Below, one piece after another: positions 28,241 to 38,472 of a DNA stretch of 64,000 nt. The notes beneath the pieces are model-generated. The model was not told the DNA's origin, ran no database searches, and saw only the letters and a program-made list of their open reading frames with translations. Source of the stretch: Natronoflexus pectinivorans (GTDB taxonomy: Bacteria; Bacteroidota; Bacteroidia; Bacteroidales; Marinilabiliaceae). Location: contig NZ_SLWK01000003.1 of NCBI RefSeq assembly GCF_004345615.1, positions 186,001 through 250,000 on the forward strand, written 5' to 3'. Positions within the stretch are counted from its first letter, which is position 1, and every line of letters starts with the position of its first letter. Made by a program: the position numbers and the translations under genes.

Positions 28241-29758
28241 TTAATTATAACCCGGGTTCTGAACCAATTTGAATTCACCCTCTGTCCGATCAATTTCCGA
28301 CTGAGGAATTGGTAAATACTTTTTGTAGGGTTCCCAAGTTCTGATTGATGAAAATTCATCAATACTTTCGGTCAGCAAATGAGTATCTCCCCATCGAACA
28401 ATGTCCCAAAATCGCATACCTTCACCTAAAAACTCACGTCTGCGCTCAAGTTTGATGTTCTCTTCTGTTGCGGCAATCGGTCCTAATCCCGCTCTATCAC
28501 GCACCTCGTTTAATGCATCAGAAGCAGAAACACCTAAAGCAGCCTGACCATGCATTACAATCAATTCCGCAATATTTAAATACGCTTCTGATAAGCGGAA
28601 AATTCTTAAATTGTTCTCATAATTAAGGTCAACATCACCGGGAGGTTCGTTATATCCTACACGAGCTGCATACTTAGCCATGAAATATCCGGTATCCTGA
28701 AATCTCTGAACATACTGATCTTCGTCCCACTGATTAATGGAAGCATCACGACGAACATCTCCCGATTCAAAAATATCGATTACCCATGGACGAACCGGTC
28801 CAAATCCCCAACCACCTTTAAATACACCATCGGGATCACTGAGATCGTTCGGTGAAATAAATGCAGGGAAGTTAGTTCCAAAACCTTGCCATCCGCTGGC
28901 CCATGTTTTCCCACCATATTCACCAGGAAGGTGGTTGACCTCAAAAATTGACTCATCGTTAAACTGTCCTTCTCGAGTCCAAATCTCTGCAAAGTCCACT
29001 AGACTATATGCTCCACTGGTCACGATTTCGGTCATATCGGCTAACACCTGAGCATATCGTGATGCATCCTTTTGGTACATCACCACCCGGGCTCTTAACA
29101 TCTTAGTTGCAGCCATAGAAGCACGACCATCATTCGCAGCGGAAGTTCGCATTGGCAAGGCACCAATTTCTATAATAGCATCCAAATCCTCCATGATGAA
29201 CTCATAAATCTGGTCGGCAGAATATTGAGGAGCCATGTATGGCTCAGGTAAGTCATCAGTAAAATAAGGTATGTTACCCCAGAATTTCCACAGCCAATGG
29301 GTGTAATAAGCACGTAAAAACAGTGCCTCAGATCTCATTTCAGCAACTCTTTCAGCAGGAACGTCAACAGCATTATCACAAGCAAGGATCGCGTTATTAC
29401 TACGGGCAATTCCACTGTAATAAATATTCCACAAACCTGCTGGTAATTCATCAGGTGTAGCATCAAGCAAAGAAAGACGATAAAGTTGTCCTTGGTCACC
29501 AGCATCACCACCTCCTTTAAGAATGTCATCAGAACGCAAATCTGACATTAGAAATATACTGTTGTAGTTATTATTGGCATAACTATCAAACAATAGTATC
29601 TGATAACTTGCGGCAAGGTTTGCCATGATAGCACCTTCGGTTGCATCACCTCCTGCTTCTTGAGACTCAGTTGGATACACAGTCAGGAAGTCATCGCTGC
29701 AAGCTACAAAACCAAGTAACAGTACAGCCAGGAAAAATCCATTTATATATTTTTTCAT
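28241..29758 (-). CDS. SusD-like outer-membrane lipoprotein
   Basis: 505 residues from the start at 29758 (MKKYINGFFLAVLLLGFVACSDDF; C20 lipidated). Upstream in-frame ATGs would bury the signal peptide and overlap susC. SusD hallmarks: four TPR-type helices including RSEALFLRAYYTHWLWKFWG, and the C-terminal ERRREFLGEGMRFWDIVRWG and YKKYLPIPQSEID. It forms the lid of the SusC pore and binds the glycan at the surface. The start lies 22 bases after the susC stop. Confidence 0.95.
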   Translation of the reverse strand: MKKYINGFFLAVLLLGFVACSDDFLTVYPTESQEAGGDATEGAIMANLAASYQILLFDSYANNNYNSIFLMSDLRSDDILKGGGDAGDQGQLYRLSLLDATPDELPAGLWNIYYSGIARSNNAILACDNAVDVPAERVAEMRSEALFLRAYYTHWLWKFWGNIPYFTDDLPEPYMAPQYSADQIYEFIMEDLDAIIEIGALPMRTSAANDGRASMAATKMLRARVVMYQKDASRYAQVLADMTEIVTSGAYSLVDFAEIWTREGQFNDESIFEVNHLPGEYGGKTWASGWQGFGTNFPAFISPNDLSDPDGVFKGGWGFGPVRPWVIDIFESGDVRRDASINQWDEDQYVQRFQDTGYFMAKYAARVGYNEPPGDVDLNYENNLRIFRLSEAYLNIAELIVMHGQAALGVSASDALNEVRDRAGLGPIAATEENIKLERRREFLGEGMRFWDIVRWGDTHLLTESIDEFSSIRTWEPYKKYLPIPQSEIDRTEGEFKLVQNPGYN

Positions 29759-29780
29759 AATCAAAATCATTTTTTTTTGT

Positions 29781-32700
29781 TTAGAAAGTAATGTTTGCTC
29801 CCACAGAAATTGTTCTGGCCTGAGGATAAATACCTCTATCAATTCCTATTGTGGTAAAGGCACCTGATGCAATCTCAGGTTCAAAACCATCATATCCGGT
29901 AAAGGTTAACAGATTGTCGCCACTTACGTAAATCCGGAAACGATCGATTGATACTCTACGGCTGATTTCAGTTGGTAAAGTATAACCAATCTGCATGGTT
30001 TTAAGTCTCAAATATGATCCATCCTTAACATATAGATCAGATGAAGCCCAGTTTCCATTTGGGTTTGCATTGGTCATTCTTGGAATTCTGTCAGATGTTC
30101 CCTCGCCGGTCCAACGGTCAAGAATCCATGATGGACGATTCATTGCAGGAATATCTCCTCGAACTGAGTAGTCAAATATATCATTCCCGTAGGTACCCTG
30201 GAAGAACATGTTCAAATCAAAGTTTCTCCACTCAGCATTAAAATTAAATCCGAATGTCCAATCGGGCATTCCCTTTCCAATTTTAGTTCTATCTGCATCA
30301 TTAATCTGACCATCACCATTCAAATCAACAAAGCGAACATCACCAGGTCGTGCATTACGGCCATATGCTGCATTATATGCATCTGCCTCAGCCTGATTCT
30401 GCAAAATACCGTCGGTTTTGAATCCGTAAAAATATGGGAAAGGCATACCATTTTCACCTTTTACAAAGGCGCCTAAACCAGCTGCACCAGCACTTTCAAG
30501 AATGATTTCTCCTGACTCGTTACCAAGATTAATCAGTTTGTTTTCCAAATAAGAAGCATTACCGCTGATGCTGTATCGGAAATCTCCGGTTCGACCTCTA
30601 TAACCAAGTTCAAATTCAAACCCGGAATTTTCCATATCACCAACGTTACCCCAAGGCGAACCTTTACCAACATAAGCAGGAATTGGAATTTGCATTAACA
30701 TCCCTGTGGTGGTCTTCTTGTAGTAATCAAATCCGAATGTCAGTGCACTGTTAAACATACGGGCTTCAAAACCAAAGTTAATCTGCTCAGTTTCTTCCCA
30801 TTTCAAATCAGGATTTGATAGCTGTGAAGGACTGGCACCATATTGCATGGTCATATAATCGCCGGAACCAAAATAATAATTTTGTCCTCCACTCATCAAG
30901 CTGGTATATCCGAAATTTGGAATACGCTCATTACCATTAAGCCCCCAGCTTGCACGAACTCGCATGTGAGTAAGAAAGTCTGGACGATTATCCATAAATG
31001 ACTCATTGGTAATATTCCAACCAACAGAAACAGAAGGGAAAGTTCCCCATTTATTATTCGGCCCGAAATTAGATGATCCATCACGACGTACAGTAGCCTG
31101 AAACATATAAGTTTCTCTAAAGTTATAGTCAAGCCGGCCAAAGTATGAAGCCAAAGTGTGTGCAGAAAAACCTCCTGTTCCACCCCAGGTTCTTTGCAAA
31201 GCCGGATCAGCTATTCCATAATTGATGTTCGCTTTGCGTGGGTCATTTTCCAACAGGTCATAATTATCTCCACCAAGATTACGGTAAGTATATTCCTGTC
31301 CGGATTGACCAAGAAGAGCGGTGAAGTTATGATTCTCCACAGAGAAATTATAGGTCAGAGTGTTTTCCAACTGCCATCTGAAACCTCTGTGCATATTTGA
31401 AAAAACATGACTCTGAGTAAAGTTTTTTCCTTGTGTAGCAAGAAAATGTTCAAAAGTATATCCGTCATTCCCCCAGAAAGCAAGGTCTACACCATAACTG
31501 CTTCTGAATGTAAGGCCTTCTAACACATCCAATTCACCCCAAAAAGTTGAAACAAACTTATCTGAATTTCCCTGTGAATTTTGAGGAGCAGCAAGCATAG
31601 CTACGGGATTTGCTATTTCCTGGAAACCACTTGGAGGTAAAGAAAATACTCTGCCATCCCTATCGGTAACAGCAGTTGGTCTTGCAGCCAAAACTCCTTC
31701 TGGATCTTCTGCATACACAGGAACTATAGGATTAAATGCCAGAGCACTGCCTAACACAGAACCATACTCCGAGTTTGGATCAATTCCACTTGACAAAATT
31801 CTTGAATAACCGGCATTTACACCAACACGAACTTTATTCAAAAAGCTCCTATCATCAGTAGAAAAAACAGTGTAGTTGTTGTTACTTCTTAAGCTGTAAC
31901 GCACATAATTTGATTTACCGTAGTTTCCACCAACAATACCATCCTGACTAAAGTATCCAAAAGAAAGGAAGAACGTACCTTGGTCAGATCCACCCTGAAT
32001 ACTTACCTGGTGATTCTGAATTGGTGCATCATAGTTAAAAGTTTCATCTTGCCAGTCAGTACCTCTGCCAGCCCCAGCAATCTGCTCATTTGAGTATCGA
32101 GGAGCATTTCCATCGTTACGCAATGCTTCGTTCATAATAATCATATATTCACGTGCATCGAGAACTGATTTTTTTCTCCATGGATTTTGCCATCCATAGG
32201 AAAAATCGTAATTAACTGTCGTGCGAGCAACAGATCCTGATTTAGTGGTTACCAAAACCACTCCGTTGGCAGCACGAGCTCCATAAACTGCAGCTGATGC
32301 TGCATCTTTAAGGATCTCGATAGACTCAATGTCTGTAGGATTTAAATAATCAATACCTCCATCTACTGCCATTCCATCTACGATATACAAAGGCTCGCTG
32401 TTGTTTATGGTTCCTAAACCACGTATACGTAATTTGGAGTCTGAACCTGGCTGTCCCGAACTTTGAGTTATCTGTACTCCGGATACCCTACCCTTAAGTA
32501 CGTCCTCAATTCGAGATGGCCGAGATGATTCAAGGTCATCTGAACTGACACTGCTTATGGCAGCAGTTATAACGCTTCGTCGCTGTACACCATAACCAAC
32601 GACAATAACCTCATCAAGGTCTGTCCAGGTTTCAACCATTCTTACATCATGAGTGCTTGAAGTTACAGTCACCTCCACATTATTCATCCCAATAAAAGAG

Positions 32701-32912
32701 AACCTTAATCTTTCTCCCATTTGGGTAGATAATGAGTAATTGCCATCAATGTCAGTAATGGTACCGGTAGTAGTTCCAACCACCATTACACTTACACCGG
32801 GAATAGGTTCCCCGGTGGATTCAGATGTCACGCGTCCTGTAACGGTGACGTCCTGTGCTGCTACAAGAGTAGCAAGCATCATCAGAAACAATAGTCCTAA
32901 CGTTTTTTTCAT
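29781..32912 (-). CDS. SusC-like TonB-dependent outer-membrane transporter
   Basis: 1043 residues. Signal peptide to about residue 19, then a carboxypeptidase-regulatory-like beta-sandwich (VTGRVTSESTGEPIPGVSV), a TonB-box-like DEVIVVGYG, the plug (LRIRGLGTINNSEPLYIVDGM, ILKDAASAAVYGARAANGVVLVTTKSG) and a long 22-strand barrel ending in ...GANITF with terminal Phe. Imports oligosaccharides. First gene of the susC-susD-PKD-GH16 locus; the GH16 suggests a beta-glucan substrate. A -7-like box TAGATTTG (33034-33027, minus strand) is 115 bases upstream but has no well-spaced -33 partner. Confidence 0.96.
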   Translation of the reverse strand: MKKTLGLLFLMMLATLVAAQDVTVTGRVTSESTGEPIPGVSVMVVGTTTGTITDIDGNYSLSTQMGERLRFSFIGMNNVEVTVTSSTHDVRMVETWTDLDEVIVVGYGVQRRSVITAAISSVSSDDLESSRPSRIEDVLKGRVSGVQITQSSGQPGSDSKLRIRGLGTINNSEPLYIVDGMAVDGGIDYLNPTDIESIEILKDAASAAVYGARAANGVVLVTTKSGSVARTTVNYDFSYGWQNPWRKKSVLDAREYMIIMNEALRNDGNAPRYSNEQIAGAGRGTDWQDETFNYDAPIQNHQVSIQGGSDQGTFFLSFGYFSQDGIVGGNYGKSNYVRYSLRSNNNYTVFSTDDRSFLNKVRVGVNAGYSRILSSGIDPNSEYGSVLGSALAFNPIVPVYAEDPEGVLAARPTAVTDRDGRVFSLPPSGFQEIANPVAMLAAPQNSQGNSDKFVSTFWGELDVLEGLTFRSSYGVDLAFWGNDGYTFEHFLATQGKNFTQSHVFSNMHRGFRWQLENTLTYNFSVENHNFTALLGQSGQEYTYRNLGGDNYDLLENDPRKANINYGIADPALQRTWGGTGGFSAHTLASYFGRLDYNFRETYMFQATVRRDGSSNFGPNNKWGTFPSVSVGWNITNESFMDNRPDFLTHMRVRASWGLNGNERIPNFGYTSLMSGGQNYYFGSGDYMTMQYGASPSQLSNPDLKWEETEQINFGFEARMFNSALTFGFDYYKKTTTGMLMQIPIPAYVGKGSPWGNVGDMENSGFEFELGYRGRTGDFRYSISGNASYLENKLINLGNESGEIILESAGAAGLGAFVKGENGMPFPYFYGFKTDGILQNQAEADAYNAAYGRNARPGDVRFVDLNGDGQINDADRTKIGKGMPDWTFGFNFNAEWRNFDLNMFFQGTYGNDIFDYSVRGDIPAMNRPSWILDRWTGEGTSDRIPRMTNANPNGNWASSDLYVKDGSYLRLKTMQIGYTLPTEISRRVSIDRFRIYVSGDNLLTFTGYDGFEPEIASGAFTTIGIDRGIYPQARTISVGANITF

Positions 32913-33464
32913 AAGATAATGATTTGTTTTAAATTGAAATAGAAGTTTGTTTTTGACTTCATCCTTTTTAGTTTATAAAGTCCTTTCATTTTTGATTAAT
33001 GCTTCGATCTAGTTAAATCACTTTTACAAATCTATGCTCAGATGTTAACAAACACTAATCTACAAACGCACAAAAACCTCATAACCCACCCCTTCACTAC
33101 CTCATCAAAAACTCACACACCATATCCTATATATTTATACTATAATCACATACAACAATCTCACGTAAATATATGATGCTCATCAAGACACTAATCAATA
33201 ATAAAAAACACCATGAAAAATAATTTGCTTTTTTTAACAATGAGGTAAAAATGAGGTTGTGAACTTATAATAACATCAGAGATGGAGACCAAACTGAGTA
33301 AGAAACTCTATTTGAGTAAAGAATAGACAATTAAACAGGTCAAAAGCTAATGAATAACAGATAATAGGAAACGGGTCATACAGTAATATTTACAAATATT
33401 ACTGTATGACCCGTTTATTAAGTTGCTGTTCCTAAGATGGGTTCAAATTATTCAATAAAGTAGG
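32913..33464. other. Intergenic region upstream of susC
   Basis: Separates the LuxR-type regulator gene from susC on the same strand. It contains a very long perfect palindrome near the regulator stop (listed separately) and the possible -7 box of susC. The regulator's operator would be expected here but no repeated site stands out. Confidence 0.45.
33369..33416 (-). terminator. Perfect 23-bp inverted repeat after the regulator gene
   Basis: Left arm 33369-33391 and right arm 33394-33416 are exact reverse complements with only two bases between (core AATATTT-AC-AAATATT, outer AAACGGGTCA/TGACCCGTTT). It lies 48 bases after the regulator stop codon. It is followed by TTTCCT on the minus strand, a poor U tract, so it may be a terminator or another cruciform/RNA structure. 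Confidence 0.65.
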
Positions 33465-36365
33465 TTAAATATTCATGATGAAATCAATTAAGTTATCACC
33501 ACCTTCTAGTCCTAGTTTCTTTCGAAGTTTATAACGATTGTTTTCCACAGCTCTAACGCTGATGTTTAAAAGTGATGAGATTTCTTTTGATGTCATATCC
33601 ATTCGTAAATAAGCTGATAACTTCTTCTCTTTTGAGGAAAGATCAGGAAATTTCTCGTGTAGTCTTTTAAGGAATTCCTCATGAACCTGTTCCAGATGAA
33701 GCTCAAACACCTCCCAATGTGAATCATTATCTATGTCTTTGTCAATTTTCCTGATAATGTCTTTAACTTTTCTATCCATACCAGTAAAATCCCTTTGTTT
33801 ACTAACCCTGGCTAGTTCCTCCTTAACTTTTAACAGAAACTCATTTTTATGTATAATATTCATGGTGGAATTGGCTAACTCCTTCTCTTTAAACATCATC
33901 TCATTTCTAAGCTTCTCGTTTCTAAGCCGGATCATCTCCTTTTCATTCTCAAGGGCGGCATTTCGCAATTGCTCCTCCCTTATCTTGAATTTTTCCTGCT
34001 GTCGTCTCTTTTCGAGCATTTTACTACGCTCCATTAATCTATTCATTAAGATCCAGGATCCAAGCAACAACAAAATAACTACAAACACATACAGAACTTT
34101 AGCAGTAGTAGTCCTGATCCAAGGGGGATTAACAACGAAAATAAAACCAATTGGGTCGGACTCAACCCCATGGATATTAACAGCCTTCACCCAAAAAGTA
34201 TATTTACCTTCACGAATATTTGTAAACTGCCGCTGTTTTTGAGAAGTCCATGCAGACCAATCTGAATCTATACCCTCGATAAAATTAGAGTATCTGATGT
34301 TTGAATTCTCAAAAGTAGTAGCTGAATAGGTCACCTCAAAGGAGTTTTTCGCGTATGGCCATTCAGGTATCTGTTTTTGCTCTCCATTTGGCTGAGCTAA
34401 ATAGTAGGTTACAGATTCATCATGATTTCTAAACCCTCTTATATGCACGTGAAATGGTTTCATAAAGTTTTTACGCTCATTCACAGAATAATGGGCAAAA
34501 CCATCCTCTACTCCAATAATTGCGTTTCTTTCATCCAATATCTTTAAAAACTCAAAACCGTTTACCAATCTGCCATGTACAGGATAAAATGGACCAATCA
34601 CCCGTGTAAATGAACCATCTTCAAGTCTGCGAAGTACGCCCACACCTTCTGTTGTAAAAAACCATATATTATTGTATTGATCCTGTTGAATTACCACCGG
34701 ATACTCTTCATTAATAAAATATCTGTTCATGTAATGCCTGTAAAAACTTGCAGAACTATTATCGTACCCGTATATTCCATGAATTGAAGAAAATAAAGGC
34801 TCACCATTTATGAGAGAAACATTCAGAGCTGCATTATCAACCATCCCTCTTGCTTCACGGTACTCTTCCACACGGTCTATTTCTGTATAATCATCATTAA
34901 AATACAACCTGAATATCCCCAGATATCCATGCGTCACCCACAAGCTTCCATCCGAATCCCATTCCATATATCTGGCTGATTCAGAAAAACCATTGAGTCG
35001 CTTATCAAACACCCAGTTGTTTCCATCCTTTCGAAGAATTAGAATTCCAGAATAAGACCCAACCAATAGTATATCATCCCGATTTGGCGGATATCTAAAT
35101 ATCCATGCTCCCATTACAGATGTAGGAGTAATGGGTTGAGCATTAGATCCAGAAATCTCAAAAACACCATTGTTATGTCCACATAAAAGGCGCCCTTCCT
35201 TATCAACAAAAAGTGACCAAACTTGTCCACTCGTGCCAGGAATCCGAGTAAAGTCATCTCTACTTTTCTCAGGATTTCTGAAATCTTCATTTGAGATATG
35301 ATATAACGCCTGATTGGTTCCTAAATAGACGTTGTTTTTAAATATCTCCATGGTGTACCCTGTTCCAATGTCATAATATCCATGAATAAAACTGATGGTA
35401 GAATTGAAATTGATTCTGGCTATTCCATTATCCAGCCCTGCCCAAATATTTCCTTCGTTGTCAATATCAAGTCCTAACACCGTGTTATTCTGAAGACCTC
35501 TGTCCTTATTGGCAATGAGTTGAACATTTCCGAGCATATCCGTTACAATTACACCTGATTGAATGGTACCAAAAATTAAAAATTCAGAACCGTAATTGAC
35601 ACCACAAAACACATTTGCATTTGCAACAATTTCAGCTGCCGGAGTCTCCCATGGTTTAAATTGCTGATAATCCCAAACAAAGAGACCTTCACTGATGGTT
35701 CCGATTAAAACCTCCCGGTCGGATAAGGGTAAAATGGTTCCGATTCCTATTCCAGCAAATTGTTCACCACCAGAAACTACAAAAAGATTATTATTTCGAA
35801 GTTCCATTAATCCAGCCTCTTCATCATATACCATAATGATGCCGTTAACAAGAAAAGCATTTGAAATCCTTGATCTGGCTGGTACAAACTGCATATCCTG
35901 ATCATCTCTATACACGACCAAGCCCTTATCAGCCTGAAAAATCAACATATTATTGTATGGAATTATATTCCATACATCTCCCAACGCACTAATTTCATCA
36001 TTAACTGAGAGTGATTTATACTCAAACTCATTTCGGTCATTTTTGAAATAATATCCAAACTCGTTATAAGCGCCCATATAAATCTTCTCTTCATGAGCCA
36101 AAACGCTTCTTACTATAACATCAACAACGCGGGTTAACAACCTCCAGGTTGTTCCATCATACTCAAGAATTCCATCATTATTCGCCGCATAAATGATTCC
36201 TGATTCAGCCTGGCTAATTTGCCAATTCTGAGTACCCCCTTGATAATGTCGCCGATTAAAGTATTCAATCTCAGGAATGCCAAGAAAAACAACTTCTTTT
36301 GCCAGAATAATTGCCGGATAAACTAAACAAAACAACAATCCTATTTTAAATCTGTAACTCTTCAT
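33465..36365 (-). CDS. Triple-tyrosine/propeller transmembrane regulator with LuxR-type HTH
   Basis: 966 residues. Signal peptide, then a large periplasmic beta-propeller of Reg_prop-type repeats (~35-660), a Y_Y_Y domain (~690-760; EVTYSATTFENSNIRYSNFIEG), one membrane helix (TTAKVLYVFVVILLLLGSWILM), a charged coiled coil, and a C-terminal LuxR/GerE helix-turn-helix (KEKKLSAYLRMDMTSKEISSLLNISVRAVENNRYKLRKKLGL). No histidine-kinase motifs. It is a one-component membrane sensor of the kind that often controls glycan loci, so susC downstream is a candidate target. It starts 12 bases after the PorE-like gene and is in its operon. Confidence 0.88.
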   Translation of the reverse strand: MKSYRFKIGLLFCLVYPAIILAKEVVFLGIPEIEYFNRRHYQGGTQNWQISQAESGIIYAANNDGILEYDGTTWRLLTRVVDVIVRSVLAHEEKIYMGAYNEFGYYFKNDRNEFEYKSLSVNDEISALGDVWNIIPYNNMLIFQADKGLVVYRDDQDMQFVPARSRISNAFLVNGIIMVYDEEAGLMELRNNNLFVVSGGEQFAGIGIGTILPLSDREVLIGTISEGLFVWDYQQFKPWETPAAEIVANANVFCGVNYGSEFLIFGTIQSGVIVTDMLGNVQLIANKDRGLQNNTVLGLDIDNEGNIWAGLDNGIARINFNSTISFIHGYYDIGTGYTMEIFKNNVYLGTNQALYHISNEDFRNPEKSRDDFTRIPGTSGQVWSLFVDKEGRLLCGHNNGVFEISGSNAQPITPTSVMGAWIFRYPPNRDDILLVGSYSGILILRKDGNNWVFDKRLNGFSESARYMEWDSDGSLWVTHGYLGIFRLYFNDDYTEIDRVEEYREARGMVDNAALNVSLINGEPLFSSIHGIYGYDNSSASFYRHYMNRYFINEEYPVVIQQDQYNNIWFFTTEGVGVLRRLEDGSFTRVIGPFYPVHGRLVNGFEFLKILDERNAIIGVEDGFAHYSVNERKNFMKPFHVHIRGFRNHDESVTYYLAQPNGEQKQIPEWPYAKNSFEVTYSATTFENSNIRYSNFIEGIDSDWSAWTSQKQRQFTNIREGKYTFWVKAVNIHGVESDPIGFIFVVNPPWIRTTTAKVLYVFVVILLLLGSWILMNRLMERSKMLEKRRQQEKFKIREEQLRNAALENEKEMIRLRNEKLRNEMMFKEKELANSTMNIIHKNEFLLKVKEELARVSKQRDFTGMDRKVKDIIRKIDKDIDNDSHWEVFELHLEQVHEEFLKRLHEKFPDLSSKEKKLSAYLRMDMTSKEISSLLNISVRAVENNRYKLRKKLGLEGGDNLIDFIMNI

Positions 36366-36377
36366 CAGAACAAATTG

Positions 36378-38348
36378 CTATAAAATGGTAATTTCTGTTC
36401 GCCTGTTTTTAGCCCTTCCAGCCTCTGTTGCATTATCTGCAATTGGCTGATCCATTCCAAACCCCTTGTATTCAAGACGGGATGTATCAACACCCTGTTC
36501 AATGATATAATTATAGACTGATCGGGCTCTGTTCTCTGAAAGTCGTTGGTTGTAGGCTGCATTTCCGACATTATCCGTATGTCCTCCAATCATAATTCGA
36601 ACTTCTTTATTATCAGCTAAGAACCTGACCAACCCATCAAGTTCTACCTTTGATTGAGATTCCAGACGATATGAATCAATTCCAAAGAAAATATTCTCCA
36701 GCGTCATTGAAACGCCTTTGCGTATGGGCTGTAGTCCAATGTCCAATTGATAAGGAGAATCAAGAGGGTGATCACCGAAAAGATCAAAATGCCCTGAGTA
36801 AAACATATATCCGGGATGCTCGGCTTTAAAAGCATATTGTCCTCCAACAGGCAAAACTACCAGGAACTTCCCAGAAAATCTATTACTTTGGGTTGACACA
36901 ATTAAGTTACCTGTACTGATATCCTTTAACTCAAAATCAGCCGGCAGGGTCTCACCTGTTTCAATATCGTAAACACGACCGGCCACGTAAAGAACTGGTG
37001 ATGGTTGAATGGGAGGAGGTAATTCAAACATGTAAATATTTTTACTCGTTTGATCCTCTTCACGTCCGTCACTAGCAAAATAAGCTCTGTTACCACGCGC
37101 ATTTATAACAAGACCAATTTCATCCCCAGGTGTATTTATTGGCACTCCCAAATTGACAGGTACTCGCCAAACACCATCATCTCCTTTACGACTTACAAAC
37201 AAATCCATCCCTCCCATGCCAGGCCAACCCTCCGAAGCAAAATATAACGTCCGGTTATCATGATGAAGAAATGGAGAGTTTTCATCTTTAGTCGTATTGA
37301 TATTTGGTCCGAGATTTCGAACATCACCAAAAACCGGTACTCCATCTCTGTTGATGTGTTGAACGGTAGCCTGCCAAATATCTTTACCACCTCTGCCTCC
37401 AGGACGATTACTTACAAACATAAGCGTTTTACCATCAGCACCAAAGGTTGGCTGACTTTCCCAATAAGGTGTGTTCACAGGCATCCCGAGATTTACCGGC
37501 TCCGACCAACCTTCAGGAGCGCGTTGAGAAAAATATATATCACAACTGCCCCGACCATCAGACCTTCCACAAGCTGTAAAAAACATCCAGTTTCCATCTG
37601 CACTCAACGCTTGTGCGCCTTCGTTTCCATCTGTGTTTATACTGCCTGGTAATGGTTCTCGTGTTTGCCACTGACCATCAGCCCCACGATGAGACACATA
37701 AAAATCCTCCTGAAAATACATGGATGTGCGGGGCAAATTTCGTTCAGCGAACAAGCCTGGGTTGCGAGGAACCAATACAGTAAACACCAATGTTTGCTCA
37801 TCGGCTGTTACACTTGGCCAGTATTCATCGTAATCACTGTTTACCTTTTCGCCCAAAGAGATCAGTTCTATTTCGTATGGGTTTTCACTTGCTTCAACAG
37901 CAAATCTAGCACGGTCAAGCCATTGTTTAACTCGTTCAGCACTTCTGTCGTCACTAAAATACCAGCGGTAACGCTCAAGCCAAAGAATTGATTCTGCATA
38001 ATCGCCGGCATTGAATGATGCAACGCCAATATTGAACATCGTTGTTGGAAAAAAAGTAGAATCAATGGCTACCGCCTTTTTAAGCACCTCGGCCTCCTTT
38101 GCGAATTCTCGTTGTCTGTTATAAATATCACCCAACACAAGATAAGCCTCAATAAAATCGGAATCCCGGTCAATGGCTCTCTGAAGGGCAGCTATTGCTT
38201 CATTATGCTGTCCTAAACCATAATGATTCCTCGCCTCCTCATATAATCTGATAGCTCCTCTGTTTCGGGTTGTCAGCGACTCCTGAGCCTGAACCATTGT
38301 CCCAAAAATCAAGACTGATCCAATAACCAATAATAAAAATCTATTCAT
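36378..38348 (-). CDS. PorE-like protein: TPR, WD40-like propeller, CRD and OmpA domains
   Basis: 656 residues. Signal peptide (MNRFLLLVIGSVLIFGTMVQAQ; no lipobox cysteine), TPR repeats at ~30-150, a PD40/WD40-like propeller at ~170-450 with repeated DG..L.F.S.RPGG motifs, a carboxypeptidase-regulatory-like domain at ~455-530 and an OmpA C-terminal domain with GGHTDNVGNAAYNQRLSENRA. This domain order is that of PorE of the type IX secretion system, which binds peptidoglycan. PorE is a lipoprotein and this protein lacks the cysteine; paralogues of this shape are numerous in the phylum, so the role is not certain. Small repeat-encoded frames run up to its start codon. Confidence 0.85.
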   Translation of the reverse strand: MNRFLLLVIGSVLIFGTMVQAQESLTTRNRGAIRLYEEARNHYGLGQHNEAIAALQRAIDRDSDFIEAYLVLGDIYNRQREFAKEAEVLKKAVAIDSTFFPTTMFNIGVASFNAGDYAESILWLERYRWYFSDDRSAERVKQWLDRARFAVEASENPYEIELISLGEKVNSDYDEYWPSVTADEQTLVFTVLVPRNPGLFAERNLPRTSMYFQEDFYVSHRGADGQWQTREPLPGSINTDGNEGAQALSADGNWMFFTACGRSDGRGSCDIYFSQRAPEGWSEPVNLGMPVNTPYWESQPTFGADGKTLMFVSNRPGGRGGKDIWQATVQHINRDGVPVFGDVRNLGPNINTTKDENSPFLHHDNRTLYFASEGWPGMGGMDLFVSRKGDDGVWRVPVNLGVPINTPGDEIGLVINARGNRAYFASDGREEDQTSKNIYMFELPPPIQPSPVLYVAGRVYDIETGETLPADFELKDISTGNLIVSTQSNRFSGKFLVVLPVGGQYAFKAEHPGYMFYSGHFDLFGDHPLDSPYQLDIGLQPIRKGVSMTLENIFFGIDSYRLESQSKVELDGLVRFLADNKEVRIMIGGHTDNVGNAAYNQRLSENRARSVYNYIIEQGVDTSRLEYKGFGMDQPIADNATEAGRAKNRRTEITIL

Positions 38349-38352
38349 GTGT

Positions 38353-38472
38353 CTAAAATTTGTATTTTAGGGTTCCCGAGTACTCGGGAGAACTCGCCAA
38401 TCCAGTCTTTCTTACTTCGACTGGGCTCAGTACTTCGCCTGTGTGAGAAGGTTTTCTCATGGCTCGTTTCAT
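38353..38472 (-). CDS. Small frame in repeat copy 1, just before the PorE-like gene
   Basis: 39 residues, starting MKRAMRKPSHTGEVLSPVEV and ending with TAG four bases before the PorE-like ATG. It starts inside an ATGA overlap with the stop of the copy 2 frame. No known domain. The tight spacing suggests that its translation feeds ribosomes to the next start; whether the peptide matters is unknown. Confidence 0.4.
   Translation of the reverse strand: MKRAMRKPSHTGEVLSPVEVRKTGLASSPEYSGTLKYKF

Noticed and set aside
33733-34242. 169-codon plus-strand frame opposite the regulator gene
   Set aside because: Antisense to the coiled-coil and HTH coding region, with Ser/Leu/Phe-rich shadow composition.
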